The notes beneath the pieces are model-generated. The model saw only the letters and a list, made by a program, of their open reading frames with translations. It did not search any database and was not told the DNA's origin. From positions 1,612,001-1,676,000 of the forward strand of contig JAVLRN010000001.1 in NCBI GenBank assembly GCA_032821775.1: DNA of 64,000 nucleotides. The letters run 5' to 3'. Origin of the DNA: Sanguinoderma infundibulare. Its lineage: Eukaryota > Basidiomycota > Agaricomycetes > Polyporales > Polyporaceae. Shown piece after piece: positions 19,877 through 31,233 of the stretch (its first letter is position 1; the number at the start of each line of letters is the position of its first letter). The translations under genes were made by a program, and so were the position numbers.

Positions 19877-21474
19877 TCAACCATGATTCTTGAGCTTCAG
19901 GCCCGGGAGGCTGAACATCTGGTAATGAGGGCACGGATATGCGTCAGGCCGGGTCGGTGGAATACGACACCATCTTTGAACGCGTCTCACCTCGAAAATC
20001 ATTTCTGCCGGAACACCCCATCCCTTCACGCCCTCGACCTGGTTGACGAGCTGCGTGCCGAGCACGACGCCAATGACCGACCCGCTCTCCTCGTCCACGA
20101 TCGGCCCTCCACTCGACCCGGGCGTCGGGGGCGGGTCGAAGTGCAGGTGCGCCAGAGCATCATACGTCCCAGGCTAGAAGCCCCCCACCCGTCGTGGTAT
20201 CATGCCAGATGGGATGGGCAAGCATTCAGAGAACGAAGTATCGATGCACAAAAACATGCCAATCAGCCCCGCACTTCTCTATACTTATCGTCTGCGAGCG
20301 GAAGCGCTATCACAGCGGACAAGAAACTGGTACGGACCTTGGCTTCTCTGCCGGCGTAGTCTCTGTACCCTGCGATGGTACCCTTGATCCACTTCCGCCA
20401 CGTACCCCCAACCCAGGGCGTCCACCCGTCGCGGTCTGCGCCTGCCGTAGGTAGCTTGTCTGCGACGAAGTGCGCTCGGATCGGGGCGCCCGGATGGACG
20501 GGATATGGGTTCACAGGGAGTGATCGCAGCCCGGAGCTTGAGGACCCAGGTGCAGACTCCAAGTGTGACGTTGAGAGGAGAAGCAGATCGCCTCGGTGCA
20601 TCGCGGAGAGCACGGACGACACGGGGCGGAACACGGGCGTTGAGGTCGAGGACGCCGCGATCGCGAACGAGCCAGAACGGAGGGCGTCGGGGGCAATCGC
20701 AGGGCTGGGACGGTTCGCGCGCATAAGGGGGTCATGTCGGATCTTCGCGTGTCGTTCCAGCAATTTGGACAAGAACGGGCGCAACGGCGGTATGGAGTCC
20801 AAGCGTCAGAACCCGGCCATGATATCATGATCCCGGGGGGCACGGTGACCTCGAGGACAGTTCATGCTCACCTCCTCCAACGTATGCGCGCATGTCAGCA
20901 TCGCGACCTGTCCCTCAGGGAGGCCAGGAGGGGCGACAGCAAAGCCCGTGCTGTATGTGACCTTGTGCTTTCCTGTCCGATCGTGCGCGGCGTGCGCGAT
21001 TATCGCCAACGCCCCGTCCGCGCTGCTCACCTCCACCCCATTCCCGCTCTTGGCGAACCGAATGCGTCGCTCCGCGTTGGGGCGCGACTCGTATGGAAGA
21101 GACGCTTCAAGGACGTGCCCTGCACGTTTCATGTATTGCTCCACAAGCTCCGTGAGCGAAGTGGAAGTGCAGGAGGCTCCATCCTTCACGAGTTCCGCGA
21201 GAACCAGTGCATCATACGGTTTCGTTGGAGGTACGGTTTGCGTGGACAAGTTTGGACTAGTTGAAGGTGCGGGGGGTCGGTGGCCAGTGGGCGGATTAGG
21301 AGGTGTTGGCGGTTCCCCAACGTAGGTTGTAGAGCCAACTTGAGCATAGTGCCTGGTAGGATGGGAGAAGCCCGGCCGAAAGGCTGTAAGAGACCTAGTG
21401 CTTCGACGACTGCATGTCGCAAATGAACGAGAAGAGGAGAGTAGCTTAGTGCTGGTAATGAGTGGAGGAGGCAT
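19877..21474 (-). CDS. Trypsin-fold serine protease with mitochondrial-type leader
   Basis: Four exons, 20872..21474, 20338..20742, 19991..20173 and 19877..19918, give 410 residues. The N-terminus is rich in Arg/Ser without acids (LSSSRSFATCSRRSTRSL) and ends at RHYAQ, like a cleavable mitochondrial presequence. Catalytic candidates are the His of MLTCAHTLEE (about residue 197), the Asp of MHRGDLLLLS, and the Ser of TPGSSGGPIVDEESG. The last motif is close to HtrA-like and S1-type proteases. No PDZ domain is present. Intron 1 (20743..20871) is 129 nt, in phase 0, ends at an unusual GCGAAG acceptor, and hides an in-frame TGA, so that junction is the least certain part. The substrate is unknown; mitochondrial quality control is a guess. 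Confidence 0.72.
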
Positions 21475-21745
21475 ATGGGCGCATGAGCGGTAGAGTCGCT
21501 AACAAGCCAAAAGATCTAGCTACATCACCCGCAACGGGCAATGACGTCATAAGCAATCAACAACACCCAAAGTTGGCACGATCCAGGTTTATTCACAACA
21601 AAAGAGCGTAGATAGAGCAGTCTCTTATCCAGTCCGCTACGCCAAGAGCATGGCCATTAGCATACACACGCCAATGGGTGCAAAACCCAAGATTATTATG
21701 ATATCAACCCTCCAATTCCCGGAATCAACACTCGCCACCTGCAAA

Positions 21746-23439
21746 TCAAACCTCGACACTCCACGGGTGCGCAATCGTGCCTGTCTGGATCGCCGTCAAG
21801 TACTTCCACAACGGACGCGACACGGGGCCCATGCCGTCTGGCCCGGTCGGGATGGACAGGTCTTCGCCCGCGTACCCGATGCGGTCGACGGGGCTGACGA
21901 CAGCCGCTGTGCCCGTCCCAAAGAACTCGACGAGGGTGCCGGCTTGCACGGCCTCTTTGACCTCGCCCATCGTGACAGGGCGCTCGGAGACGACGAGCTT
22001 GTCGGTCAGCTGGGGAATCTTGGCCAAGCCCGCAGCGTGCTCTTTGGCAAGCGTCAGCACCGAGTCGCGCGTCACGCCGGGGAGAATGATGCCGTCGAGT
22101 GGGGGCGTCACGAGCTCGGTCACTGAAGGGGAATGGGAGAGACAAGTTAGATGTGCTTCAAGAACGAAAGCTGATGGACATACCGTCACCGCGCTTGAAA
22201 GCGACGAATGCGTTCATGGTGCCAACCTCGGTAATGTAGTGCTCGGGACCGTGTAACCAGAGATTTTGCACGTAACCCTTTTGAGCGGCTGCCTTTTGTG
22301 CGGCGACACCGGCGGCGTAGTTTGCGCCGAGTTTGTACGCACCGATACCTAGGTACAAAGTATGAGTGAGCTGAAGAATATGTCCAGAATGCTATAAACG
22401 CTCACTGACCTCCATGGGTTGCACGGGTGTATTCGGTGGTGCCGTAAAGTGCGACAGGCTTGAAGCCCTGGGGATAGTACGGGCCGACAGGACTGAGGAT
22501 GACAAATAGAAGAGCTTCCTTGGGCGGTGCAATTCCGAGAGCAGACTGGGTGCCAACTTGGAAGGATCAGAATGACACAGCATTATGGGGAAGTTGATGA
22601 TTAGGATTGACATACTCATTGTGGGACGGATATAGAGACTGAAGCCGGGCTGATCGGGAATCCAGTGCTTGTCTAACCGGATGAGCTGCTTCATGAGGTC
22701 AAGAACAGCGTCACCATTGAATGTCTGTGAGCCGGAGAGATGAGGATCACGACTGGGCAGGACATGTGAGCATGTAAAACACATACGGGGAGCGTGACGC
22801 GCTGTGCGCTAGTGTTCATGCGCTGCATGTTCATGTCCGGGCGGAACAAGGTGACCTTACCATTCGGATCGCGGTAGGCCTTCAAGCCTTCGAAGAGACA
22901 GTGGGCATAATGAAAGACGGTGGCGCTGGGGGCGAGGGAGAGCGGCGCGTCTGGGAGAGGGGAAGTGAATTAAGTGGACGGAAGTGGGCACGAGGGGCAC
23001 TGACAAGGCTGAATCTTGGGAGTGCCCCAGCCTTGGAGGGTATTCCATGGGATGGTAAGCATGTGGTCGGTCTTGAGAAGGGCGCTGAGTAATGAAGTTT
23101 TTCTCAGAGAGGGAACACGAATTGACTCACGAAGGTGTGACCAAAGACAAGCTGGGAGGGAGGAGGAGGAGTTTTTGGGGATTCGGAGTGTGTAATATCA
23201 ACTAAGGAAGGCTGGAATACGCTGCGCGTTTAATTGGCAGTTGGAAGAAGTAGGCCGCATTTTGGACGGACCTGAATGTCGGAGAGGGTGGCCGGGGGGG
23301 CCGTGGTGGGATCGTGAGCTCTAGAAGAGTATAATCTCGCATTGGTGGACCTGAGAAGATTGCTAGTGTGCGAAGAAGCCGCGCGGAGAGGGGTGCATCG
23401 CGCGGGGATGAGGCGCATGGATCGCAATGAGGAGGCCAT
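21746..23439 (-). CDS. BAT1: Branched-chain amino acid aminotransferase, mitochondrial
   Basis: Eight exons, 23272..23439, 23131..23211, 23005..23071, 22787..22950, 22616..22724, 22410..22556, 22184..22348 and 21746..22122, encode 425 residues with every phase consistent. Residues 1-35 form a typical mitochondrial presequence (MASSLRSMRLIPARC). Family motifs seen are LVFGHTFTDHMLTIPWN, HYAHCLFEGLKAYR, FRPDMNMQRMN, the PLP-lysine site GIGAYKLGANYA, and the class IV signature EVGTMNAFVAFK followed by LDGIILPGVTRDS. The enzyme interconverts Leu, Ile and Val with their 2-oxo acids using glutamate/2-oxoglutarate. It is divergent from 6-phosphogluconate dehydrogenase. A Gcn4-type core lies about 50 bp upstream of the start. 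Confidence 0.94.
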
Positions 23440-24157
23440 TCCTACGGCGAGAAGATGAAGGGGAATGGAGGGTGTGGTCGACGGATGACTCGCGAAGTGC
23501 AGACGAGAGCGAGGATGAGCTCGGGCGCCTTACATAAATACGTGGGCATCATCGGCATCGTCCGATCCGGGTCTCCGGTGTCATCCAGTCAGATGTGCAG
23601 CGGACCGTTGAGCGTCGTGGCGCAGGACGCGTTTCGGAGAGCGCGATGTCAATGTTTGCGGAGACTGTCTGCCGTACGCGTGCTGCACTTACGAGAAGAG
23701 CGGAGTGGGAGCCTGAGACCAGCATCTGTCACAGACGCGGGGCATCACACAAGGGGAGATGTGACGCCGTCCCATCGCGACGCGTCGGTCACGGTTGCTG
23801 CTCGACGCCATCCGCGTTATCGATCGCCCGTCCCCAGGTCGTCGGCGTCGCCGCGCGGGGGCTGCGACTCGCCTGGGAGCAGGAGACCATCTCGCGTCCG
23901 ACAGCGGTCGCACATTCACCGTCGTCGTGAACGTTGCCGGCCAATACTGTTACCTGCATTGTCAGGGAGGAACCCCTGTGGGATGCAGGAGAGAGTTGCT
24001 CGCACGGTCATGCTTTCCGGTCCGGGCGTGACCAAGACGTCAGCGCGAAGGATTACATATCTCATCGACATCACCCCTCGCCAACTTTCTGCACCATCTC
24101 TACCATCCTTCTCCTCTCCCACCACCATCTCCTTTCCCCTCCAACTCCAGACACACA
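23440..24157. other. Divergent promoter region
   Basis: 718 bp between the aminotransferase (-) and 6-phosphogluconate dehydrogenase (+) genes. Pyrimidine-rich leader sequence (CTCCT, CCACC) precedes the dehydrogenase start from about 24080. Apart from the TGACTC core nothing stands out. Confidence 0.45.
23486..23491. promoter_or_regulatory. Candidate Gcn4/Cpc1-type site (TGACTC)
   Basis: TGACTC lies 47 bp upstream of the branched-chain aminotransferase ATG. Fungal amino-acid biosynthetic genes are often controlled by Gcn4-like factors that bind TGACTCA; here the seventh base is G, and a hexamer occurs often by chance. It is suggestive only. Confidence 0.3.
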
Positions 24158-26113
24158 ATGGCTCAGCCTGTGTATGTATCCTCCTTGCTCTACTCCATCT
24201 CCTTTCACAGTAACCGACGCCGATTCCAGCGGTGATATTGGCCTCATCGGTCTGGCCGTCATGGTAAGCCTTCTCCCCATCGAATCATCCTAGTTCTTCC
24301 TCATCCTTCCTCCTCAGGGCCAAAACCTCATCCTCAACATGAACGACAAGGGCTTCACCGTCATTGCCTACAACCGTACCACCAGCAAGGTCGATCATTT
24401 CCTCGCCAACGAGGCAAAGGGTGGGTTCAACCTTATCTAGCCGACGTCATCCTAGCCGCTCAATCTTCTCCTCACCCTCCTTCTCCACTCCCAATACAGG
24501 CACCAACGTCCAGGGCGCGTGGTCCATCGAGGAGCTCACAGCAAAGCTCAAGCGTCCACGCAAAATCATCCTTCTCGTCAAGGCTGGTGATGCCGTTGAC
24601 CAGTTCATCCACCAGCTCGTCCCCCATCTCGAGCCTGGCGACATCATCATCGATGGCGGTAACTCCCACTACCCCGATTCCATCCGCCGCACCAAAGAGC
24701 TCGAGGCTCAGGGTCTCCTCTTCGTCGGCTCTGGTGTCTCCGGTGGTGAGGAAGGTGCCCGCTACGGTCCCTCACTCATGCCCGGTGGCTCCCCTGCCGC
24801 TTGGCCCCACATCAAGCAAATCTTCCAGGCCACCGCTGCTCAGGTTAATGGCGAGCCCTGTTGTGACTGGGTCGGTGAGACTGGTGCGGGTCACTACGTC
24901 AAGATGGTCCACAACGGTGAGACCAATTCGCACGCTTTGCTTCCCTTATCTTAGCACCCTGACCTCTCCCCAAGGTATTGAATACGGCGACATGCAGCTC
25001 ATCTCTGAGGCCTACGACATTCTCAAGCGCGGCTTGGGTCTCCGTGAGGACGAGATCGCTGACATCTTTGCCACCTGGAACAAGGGCGTCCTCGACTCCT
25101 TCCTCATTGAAATCACCGCCAACATTCTCAAGTTCAACGACGATGATGGCGAGCCCCTCGTAACCAAGATCCTCGACAAGGCCGGCCAGAAGGGTACCGG
25201 CAAGTGGACGGCTATTGCTGCCCTCGACGCTGGCATGCCTGGTGCGTAGATATGACGTAGTCTCTGATCGGACAGATCTTGATGGGCGTCTGCAGTGACC
25301 CTCATCGGCGAGGCTGTTTTCTCCCGCTGCTTGTCCAGTCTCAAGGACGAGCGTATCCGCGCCAGCAAGGTTATCGCTGGTCCTCAGAAAGAGCCGTTCA
25401 AGGGCGATAAGAAGCAGTTCATCGATGACCTCGAGCAGGCTCTCTACGCCTCTAAGATCATCTCCTACACCCAGGGCTTCATGCTCATGCGTGAGACTGC
25501 GAAGGAGGTCAGTGCCCTCGCCCTCATGGATCCCAACTCTGCACTGACAGTCCCCATGTGCAGCTCAACTGGAACCTCAATTATGCCGGCATTGCGCAAA
25601 TGTGGCGTGGTGGTTGTATCATCAAGTCAGTTTTCCTTGGTGATATCACCGCTGCCTACCAGAAGAACATCAAACTGGAGTCGCTCCTCTTCGATGACTT
25701 CTTCAACAAGGCCGTTCAGAAGGCACAGCCGGGTTGGCGTCGCATCGTCGCTCAGGCTGTTCTCTGGGGTATCCCTACGCCTGCGTTCTCAACAGCGCTC
25801 GCGTTCTTCGACGGTTACCGCAGCGAGATCGTCCCTGCAAACATCCTCCAGGCTCAGGTATGCCGCCGACGTGTAATTTTACATGCAATCCGGTTGTTAA
25901 CATTGGATGGGCTTCTAGCGAGACTATTTCGGTGCCCACACGTTCCGCGTACTCCCTGGCAAGGAGAACTCCAAGCTCAAGGCCGGCGAGGACATCCGTG
26001 AGTAAACTTCCTTTTACTGGTAAGCACAAGCCTCATCCCGCGCTCTTTATGCCATAGACATCAACTGGACCGGTCGTGGTGGTTCCGTCTCGGCGTCCTC
26101 ATACTCCGCCTAG
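24158..26113 (+). CDS. GND1: 6-phosphogluconate dehydrogenase, decarboxylating
   Basis: Nine exons, 24158..24171, 24230..24263, 24318..24420, 24500..24916, 24975..25241, 25296..25507, 25564..25857, 25919..25997 and 26058..26113, give 491 residues, the normal length. Exon 1 is only 14 nt. The NADP-binding motif [18 protein letters not shown] follows the start. Further motifs are [31 protein letters not shown], the catalytic [15 protein letters not shown] with Lys, and the C-terminal [10 protein letters not shown] plus HINWTGRGG. The enzyme converts 6-phosphogluconate to ribulose 5-phosphate, CO2 and NADPH in the cytosol. It ends SASSYSA. Confidence 0.96.
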
Positions 26114-26478
26114 ACGTCATATCCTTCGGCGTTGCCGCCGAGGTTGACGCACTCACCACCAGTGTCATATATAGACGTTGTACCATTGTGTACCGAGCGG
26201 CACTGGCACGGTTCTCGCTGGAGAGTTCATGCTGGGCGTGATTTTGTGTGAAGGTAAAGATAATCTTTAGCAGTGGTACGATAGCGTGTATTCGTATATC
26301 GTGTAGCTTGTAGCACAATATGAACTAAAGAAGCCTCTCTTGCATGTCCACTGCCGATGTGTGGTTCTCAGGCTCAGGGTACTTACGTTGACGCGTGAAT
26401 GAAGGCTTGACCATTGGATGTTGCTGCATCATTCATGAACAGAATACGAATGATGTGTTACACAAATCTAAGCAACGA
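26114..26478. other. Intergenic, convergent
   Basis: 3' regions of the convergent 6-phosphogluconate dehydrogenase and Dhr1 genes. No frame is supported. Confidence 0.4.
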
Positions 26479-29400
26479 TCACTTCTGGTCCTCTTTGATG
26501 GGCGGGAGCTCCCAACTGTGTGGGCCGAAGTGCGGGATGACCATCGATTGTCCCTCCTTGTTCTTGAACGGCTTCGAGTACGTGCACAACGACTTTCCCA
26601 GAGTGGAGAGCCAGGCACCGTTCACGACGGTCAAACCTTGACAAAGTTGGTCAGCACACATGCGTGACCAGAGCTGACGACCGGCGCACTCACCCTTGAT
26701 GTACACGCGCGACGTGCGCACGACCTCGAGGTACACGACGTACTCGGGTGGACAGCCGTTTGCAAGCACAGACGACGGGTGGACGAACACGTCCTCGTCC
26801 GGGATCCCGAGCGCCTGGTACGCGACGCCGCGCGCGGTCGTGTACTGCGTGCCCGCGCTCGCCGTCCTGCCCTTCTGCGCGACGTCTTTCCGGACGGCGA
26901 CATGGTCGACGAAGCCGGCGGCGACGAGCTGCCGAAGGACCTTGAGCTGGAGCGCGCTGGGTGGGCGGAGGTCCGCTTCGAAGCCGGCGCGGACGTCGGG
27001 GAAGTTGGTCTGGACGATGCTGCTGATCTGCGCGCGGAGCTTGTGGATCTCTTCCATAGCCTGTTGCGTGCGCGTCGATGTCAGCGGAGGTGAGGGGGGG
27101 AGGGGGGAGGGGGGCATGCGAACCGGGACGGGGACGGGAACGACGTACCTTCGGCCGGACGAAGTGCTCCTCGCAGAACTTGTGCCCGCCCCCGGCGAAC
27201 TCGTACGCGCCGACGACGGACAGGATGCGCAGGATGTCGCTCGACGAGTCGCCCAGGGACGAGTGTAGCTTTTGCGACGCGAAGAACGCCTTCCGGCGGA
27301 TCCGTCTTGCCTCCTTCGCGCGCACGGCCTCGCTCGTCAGATGGCTCAGCTCCTCGTCCTCATCCTCGTCCTCGCTCGAGTCGCCACCCTTCTCCTGCTC
27401 GAGCGCCTCCTCGCGCAAGAACGGGTCCCCGACAGACAGCGCGGAGACGATCGCGACGACGTACGGCAGGCAGCCGTGCTGGCGCCCGCTCACGAGCATG
27501 CGCGAGATTCGGGGCGACAGCGGGAAGAGCGACATCGTCCGCCCGATGTCCGTAATCGCGGCAACGGGCGCAGATCCGGCCTTGGCCATCGCTGGAGACA
27601 GCGCGCCGAGGTGCGTGAGGACCTTCTCGGCCTTCTGCAGGCTCCCGCGGTCGGGTGGGGTGGGGAAGGGGAAGTTGACGACCGCGTCGACGTGCATGCT
27701 CTTCATCTGGAGGACGACGCCTTCGATGGGCATGCGGAGGATCTCCGGCTGGGAGAACGCGTCGAAGTAGTTTTCGAAGAGCGCGGATGAGTAGAGGCGG
27801 TAGCAGTGGCCTGGACCGGTACGGCCTGCACGACCTGCGCGCTGGGCGGCGGACGCTTTGGAGACCCAGCTGACTTGGAAGGCTTGAATGCCACTGGAAA
27901 TGTCGTATCGTCGCTGCCCACAGGATGTCAGTGCTGTGATGAGCGGGGAAAATTTGGAAACCGCATACCTCTTTCGCTCGGCCGCAATCCACGACATAGC
28001 GGATGCCAGGAATGGTAAGGGAAGTCTCCGCGACGTTCGTGGAAACGACTACCAGTCGCGTGCCCTCAGGTGGAGGCTTGAACACCTGCATCTGCTTCTC
28101 GCTTGGGAGGAGCGCATACAACGGGACGATATGCATCGGCACTGCGGAAGGTTAGCATCTGCTGCACCAACAGGACAAAGCGTCACAGATTTACCATCGG
28201 TCTCTTCCGCCTCGATACCCAGCTCGTCGTTGCCTTCCGACTCGTCATCCGACTCCAGAGCCTCCGCATCAACGTCTCCGTCGACGTCAAATGCCAGCGC
28301 CTCATCCGCACGTTGCGAATCGCCTAGGTCGAGGTCCTCGGCTTCCACGTCGGCTGCGAACGATCGTCAGTCAGTAGACGCAATCGAAATACTCTTACAG
28401 GCGGCTGCATACCATGAGCAGGAGCAACTGCGCGGTTTGGCTCGCTGTTTTCCTCCAAGGAGTTGGCCAGATTGCTGAGACGGGATTGCAACGATTGTCT
28501 CGACTTGCGTCGCTCTTCCAGCGCCTTCCTCCCGTACCTCGCTTCCAGCTTCCTGCATACGCCGGTGATCTCGTTCTGGCCAGTGAGGAAGATGAGGATA
28601 CCACCGGGAGGTAACCGAGCATGGATCTTGCTGGTCTTTTTGATGGCCTCCGAGATGTAGTCGGAATTCGTTCTGCGGCTGAAGTGAACGGTGACGGGAT
28701 GTTGGCGAGCAGGGACATTGATTATGGGAGGGGAAGACGCGAAGAGAGTCTTGTTCTCTGCGAAATCGGATACACGGAGGGTAGCGGACATGATGATCAG
28801 GCGGAGCGGCTGCGACAGGTCATTCACACGATGGCTTCAGATCTGAGGGGAACCGACGACGGACCTTTGTGTCGTCCTTGCCCGCCTTCCACATCTCCTC
28901 CCTCAACTTGACGACGCGGCTCAATACACCTATCAGAATGTCCGTGTTCATGCTTCGCTCGTGTGCCTCGTCAATAATGACGACCGAGTACTTCTTCAGC
29001 AAGAAGTCGGTGGCCAGCTCGCGCAGAAGAACACCATCGGTCATGAACTTGATAGCAGTCGACGGCGACACAGTCGCGTCGTATCGTATCTGGTACGATA
29101 CTTTCGTAGAGGTTAGGGATAGTTCGTGTGCAACACGAGACGCCATCGACATAGCGGCAACCCGCCGGGGCTGCGTCACGCCAATCATTCCCGGATTATC
29201 TATGGTAGAATTAACGGAACTGTACAGCTTTCGATTGGTAGAGCTGCTTACCGCTTCCAGGCGAACCAAACCCGGCTTCGTAGAGGAACTGGGGCACCTG
29301 AGTCGTCTTTCCACTACCGGTTTCACCGCAAATAATGACAACGGTGTTTAGGGTGATGGCCTCCATGATAGGCTGCTCCTCTGACACAATAGGAAGCAGG

Positions 29401-30939
29401 ATTCTGGCCTCCTCCACCTCTTGAGGTCGTGTGATAGAGACAACCTTTCGCGATTTAGGCTTCATTCCGTCCTTAACAGCGTCCTGGAGCTGCTGCGCGA
29501 AGGCCGTCTTGGGCAAATGTAAATCTTCGCCGAGGGGACCGCGCATCTCCCTCGGCCCCTCTGAGTGCTCCGTTTTTCGCTTCTTGTACGAATGCTGGGG
29601 TCGTGTAGGAGGAGGGTCTGGATGGTCGTTGGGATCTGGAAGGGGCGCCACGTATCCTTTCGCGGCACTGAGCTGCTTCATGGCCCAATCTTTGAACCCG
29701 AGCCTCTTGCGGTTTTTGTTCTCTGGCTCTTCAGCTGACGCTTCTTCCGGTTGCCCCTCTGGCTCCTCAGATGCCTGTCCAGACGATGTGTCATCAGAAT
29801 CCTCCGACTCCGAGTGCTCGGAATCGTCCTCTCCTCCACTTTTCTCGTCCGAATCGCAGACAGAGTCGGAACTGTTGAATGACGAGTCGGAGTCTTCTTC
29901 CATCGCCTGTTGCGCTCTCTTGGTAAAGTTCCTGTCCTTCCAGGACGCGAAAGTTCCCTTTGACAAGTGTCAGCATCGGTAGGGGTGAGGCCGACAAGCA
30001 ATAGCCCACCTTCGCGCTCTTCTGTTTCCGTTTCGATATTCGAGGAGCCGCAATGGTCCCATCGGCATTTCGCTTGAGAGCACTACCAACAACAGCAGTA
30101 GCAGTGGATAGCGAGGGCTCCGGCTCTGGTTCTGGAGACTGTACCGTCGTGGAGAAGCCGGAATCCAATATTACGACTGGCTTGAAACGAGACATGCCTT
30201 CCCTGGTGTCCTCGTCTTCATCACCAGGGTCTCTGGGAGCGTCGACGTCCATGGCCAAATCACCCCCCTCCTCTTCTTCGCTGTCGCAGACTGCAGCCAA
30301 GGACGCGCTGGCATTGCGACGTCGTTTACCTTTCCCAGAGCGAGCGTCCAGAGCTCGCCTGACCTCCTTGTCCTCCAATTGGTGGAGGCGATGCTGGTGG
30401 GTGGTTGCCTTGCCGGTCCCAAGGGTAGAAGAAGACTGCAGGTTGAGCGCAGACGACGCTTGAGCTTGGCTCTTCCTTGGACGCCATTGAGATCTCGCGC
30501 GGGGAGGGATCAAGCCGGGCATGGGACGTACGACAGTTTCTCAAACAGAGCAACCCGTTCCTCCTGCTTCAGCTTCTTCTCCTACAGGGAATGTCAGCCA
30601 TCGCGGTAAGTTAAGTCTCGAGAAGCGATCCACGAACAATGTACTTGTCCAGTCGCTTCCTCTTCTTGCCGCTCGCTTTGGAGTTGGACTCGGCGAGCAT
30701 CTGACGGACATAACGTTCGTTAGCAAGACTTGGGATCATCCCAAGACGTGCAGACGCGCCTCCTCCCGCATCTTCAATTTCCGCTCGTGCTCCCTCTCCT
30801 CCTCGGTCTTTGGAACGACGACCGCGGCATTGGGATCAAGAGGTTCCTCCGTTGAGACCTCGGACCTGTCCTTTCCGCGTTTCGCCTTCTTCTTGTGAGC
30901 GCTTCTCGCTTTTGCGTTGTACCTGACTCGTGGCTGCAT
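26479..30939 (-). CDS. ECM16: DEAH-box RNA helicase of small-subunit ribosome biogenesis
   Basis: Twelve exons give about 1282 residues, close to yeast Ecm16/Dhr1: 30748..30939, 30638..30700, 30532..30581, 30010..30493, 29252..29957, 28865..29199, 28413..28809, 28195..28353, 27969..28141, 27149..27913, 26694..27060 and 26479..26636. The N-terminus [15 protein letters not shown] is diagnostic for this orthologue. Motif I is [10 protein letters not shown], Ib [12 protein letters not shown] is [11 protein letters not shown], motif III is MSATL, and the RecA2 block reads [19 protein letters not shown] and [14 protein letters not shown]. The HA2/OB region follows ([21 protein letters not shown]). 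The protein unwinds U3 snoRNA from pre-18S rRNA in the nucleolus. Acidic inserts flank the helicase core. The start of exon 4 and the exon 1 donor (GTCTTG) are less certain. Confidence 0.93.
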
Positions 30940-31233
30940 GTTTCGGGGTGCTTATAGCAGAACACAGACAGGGAAGCAAGAGTGGAAGAAGCACTGGGCG
31001 CGCAAGCGTGCAGGTGGCCAAGTGCAGACCAAGCGAATGCACTCGTTTGACGCCCAGTAAAATTCAGATCTCCGATCTTTGCCGCCGGGCCGAAACCAGA
31101 GAAGCGCCCATGGATCTGCTCAATCTCTGACTCCTTCAGCTCGCACCGTGGTAGGAATTGTTTGTGACTTGCTCGGCATCAGTAACATTCAAGGTACTTC
31201 GGAGTGGTAATATACCCGCAGTAACATAGGAGA

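Noticed and set aside
20806..20871. In-frame TGA in the protease gene as evidence of a pseudogene
   Set aside because: A phase-0 GT-AG intron (20743..20871) removes it and leaves LTCAHTLEE joined to a plausible continuation; the other exons are all intact.
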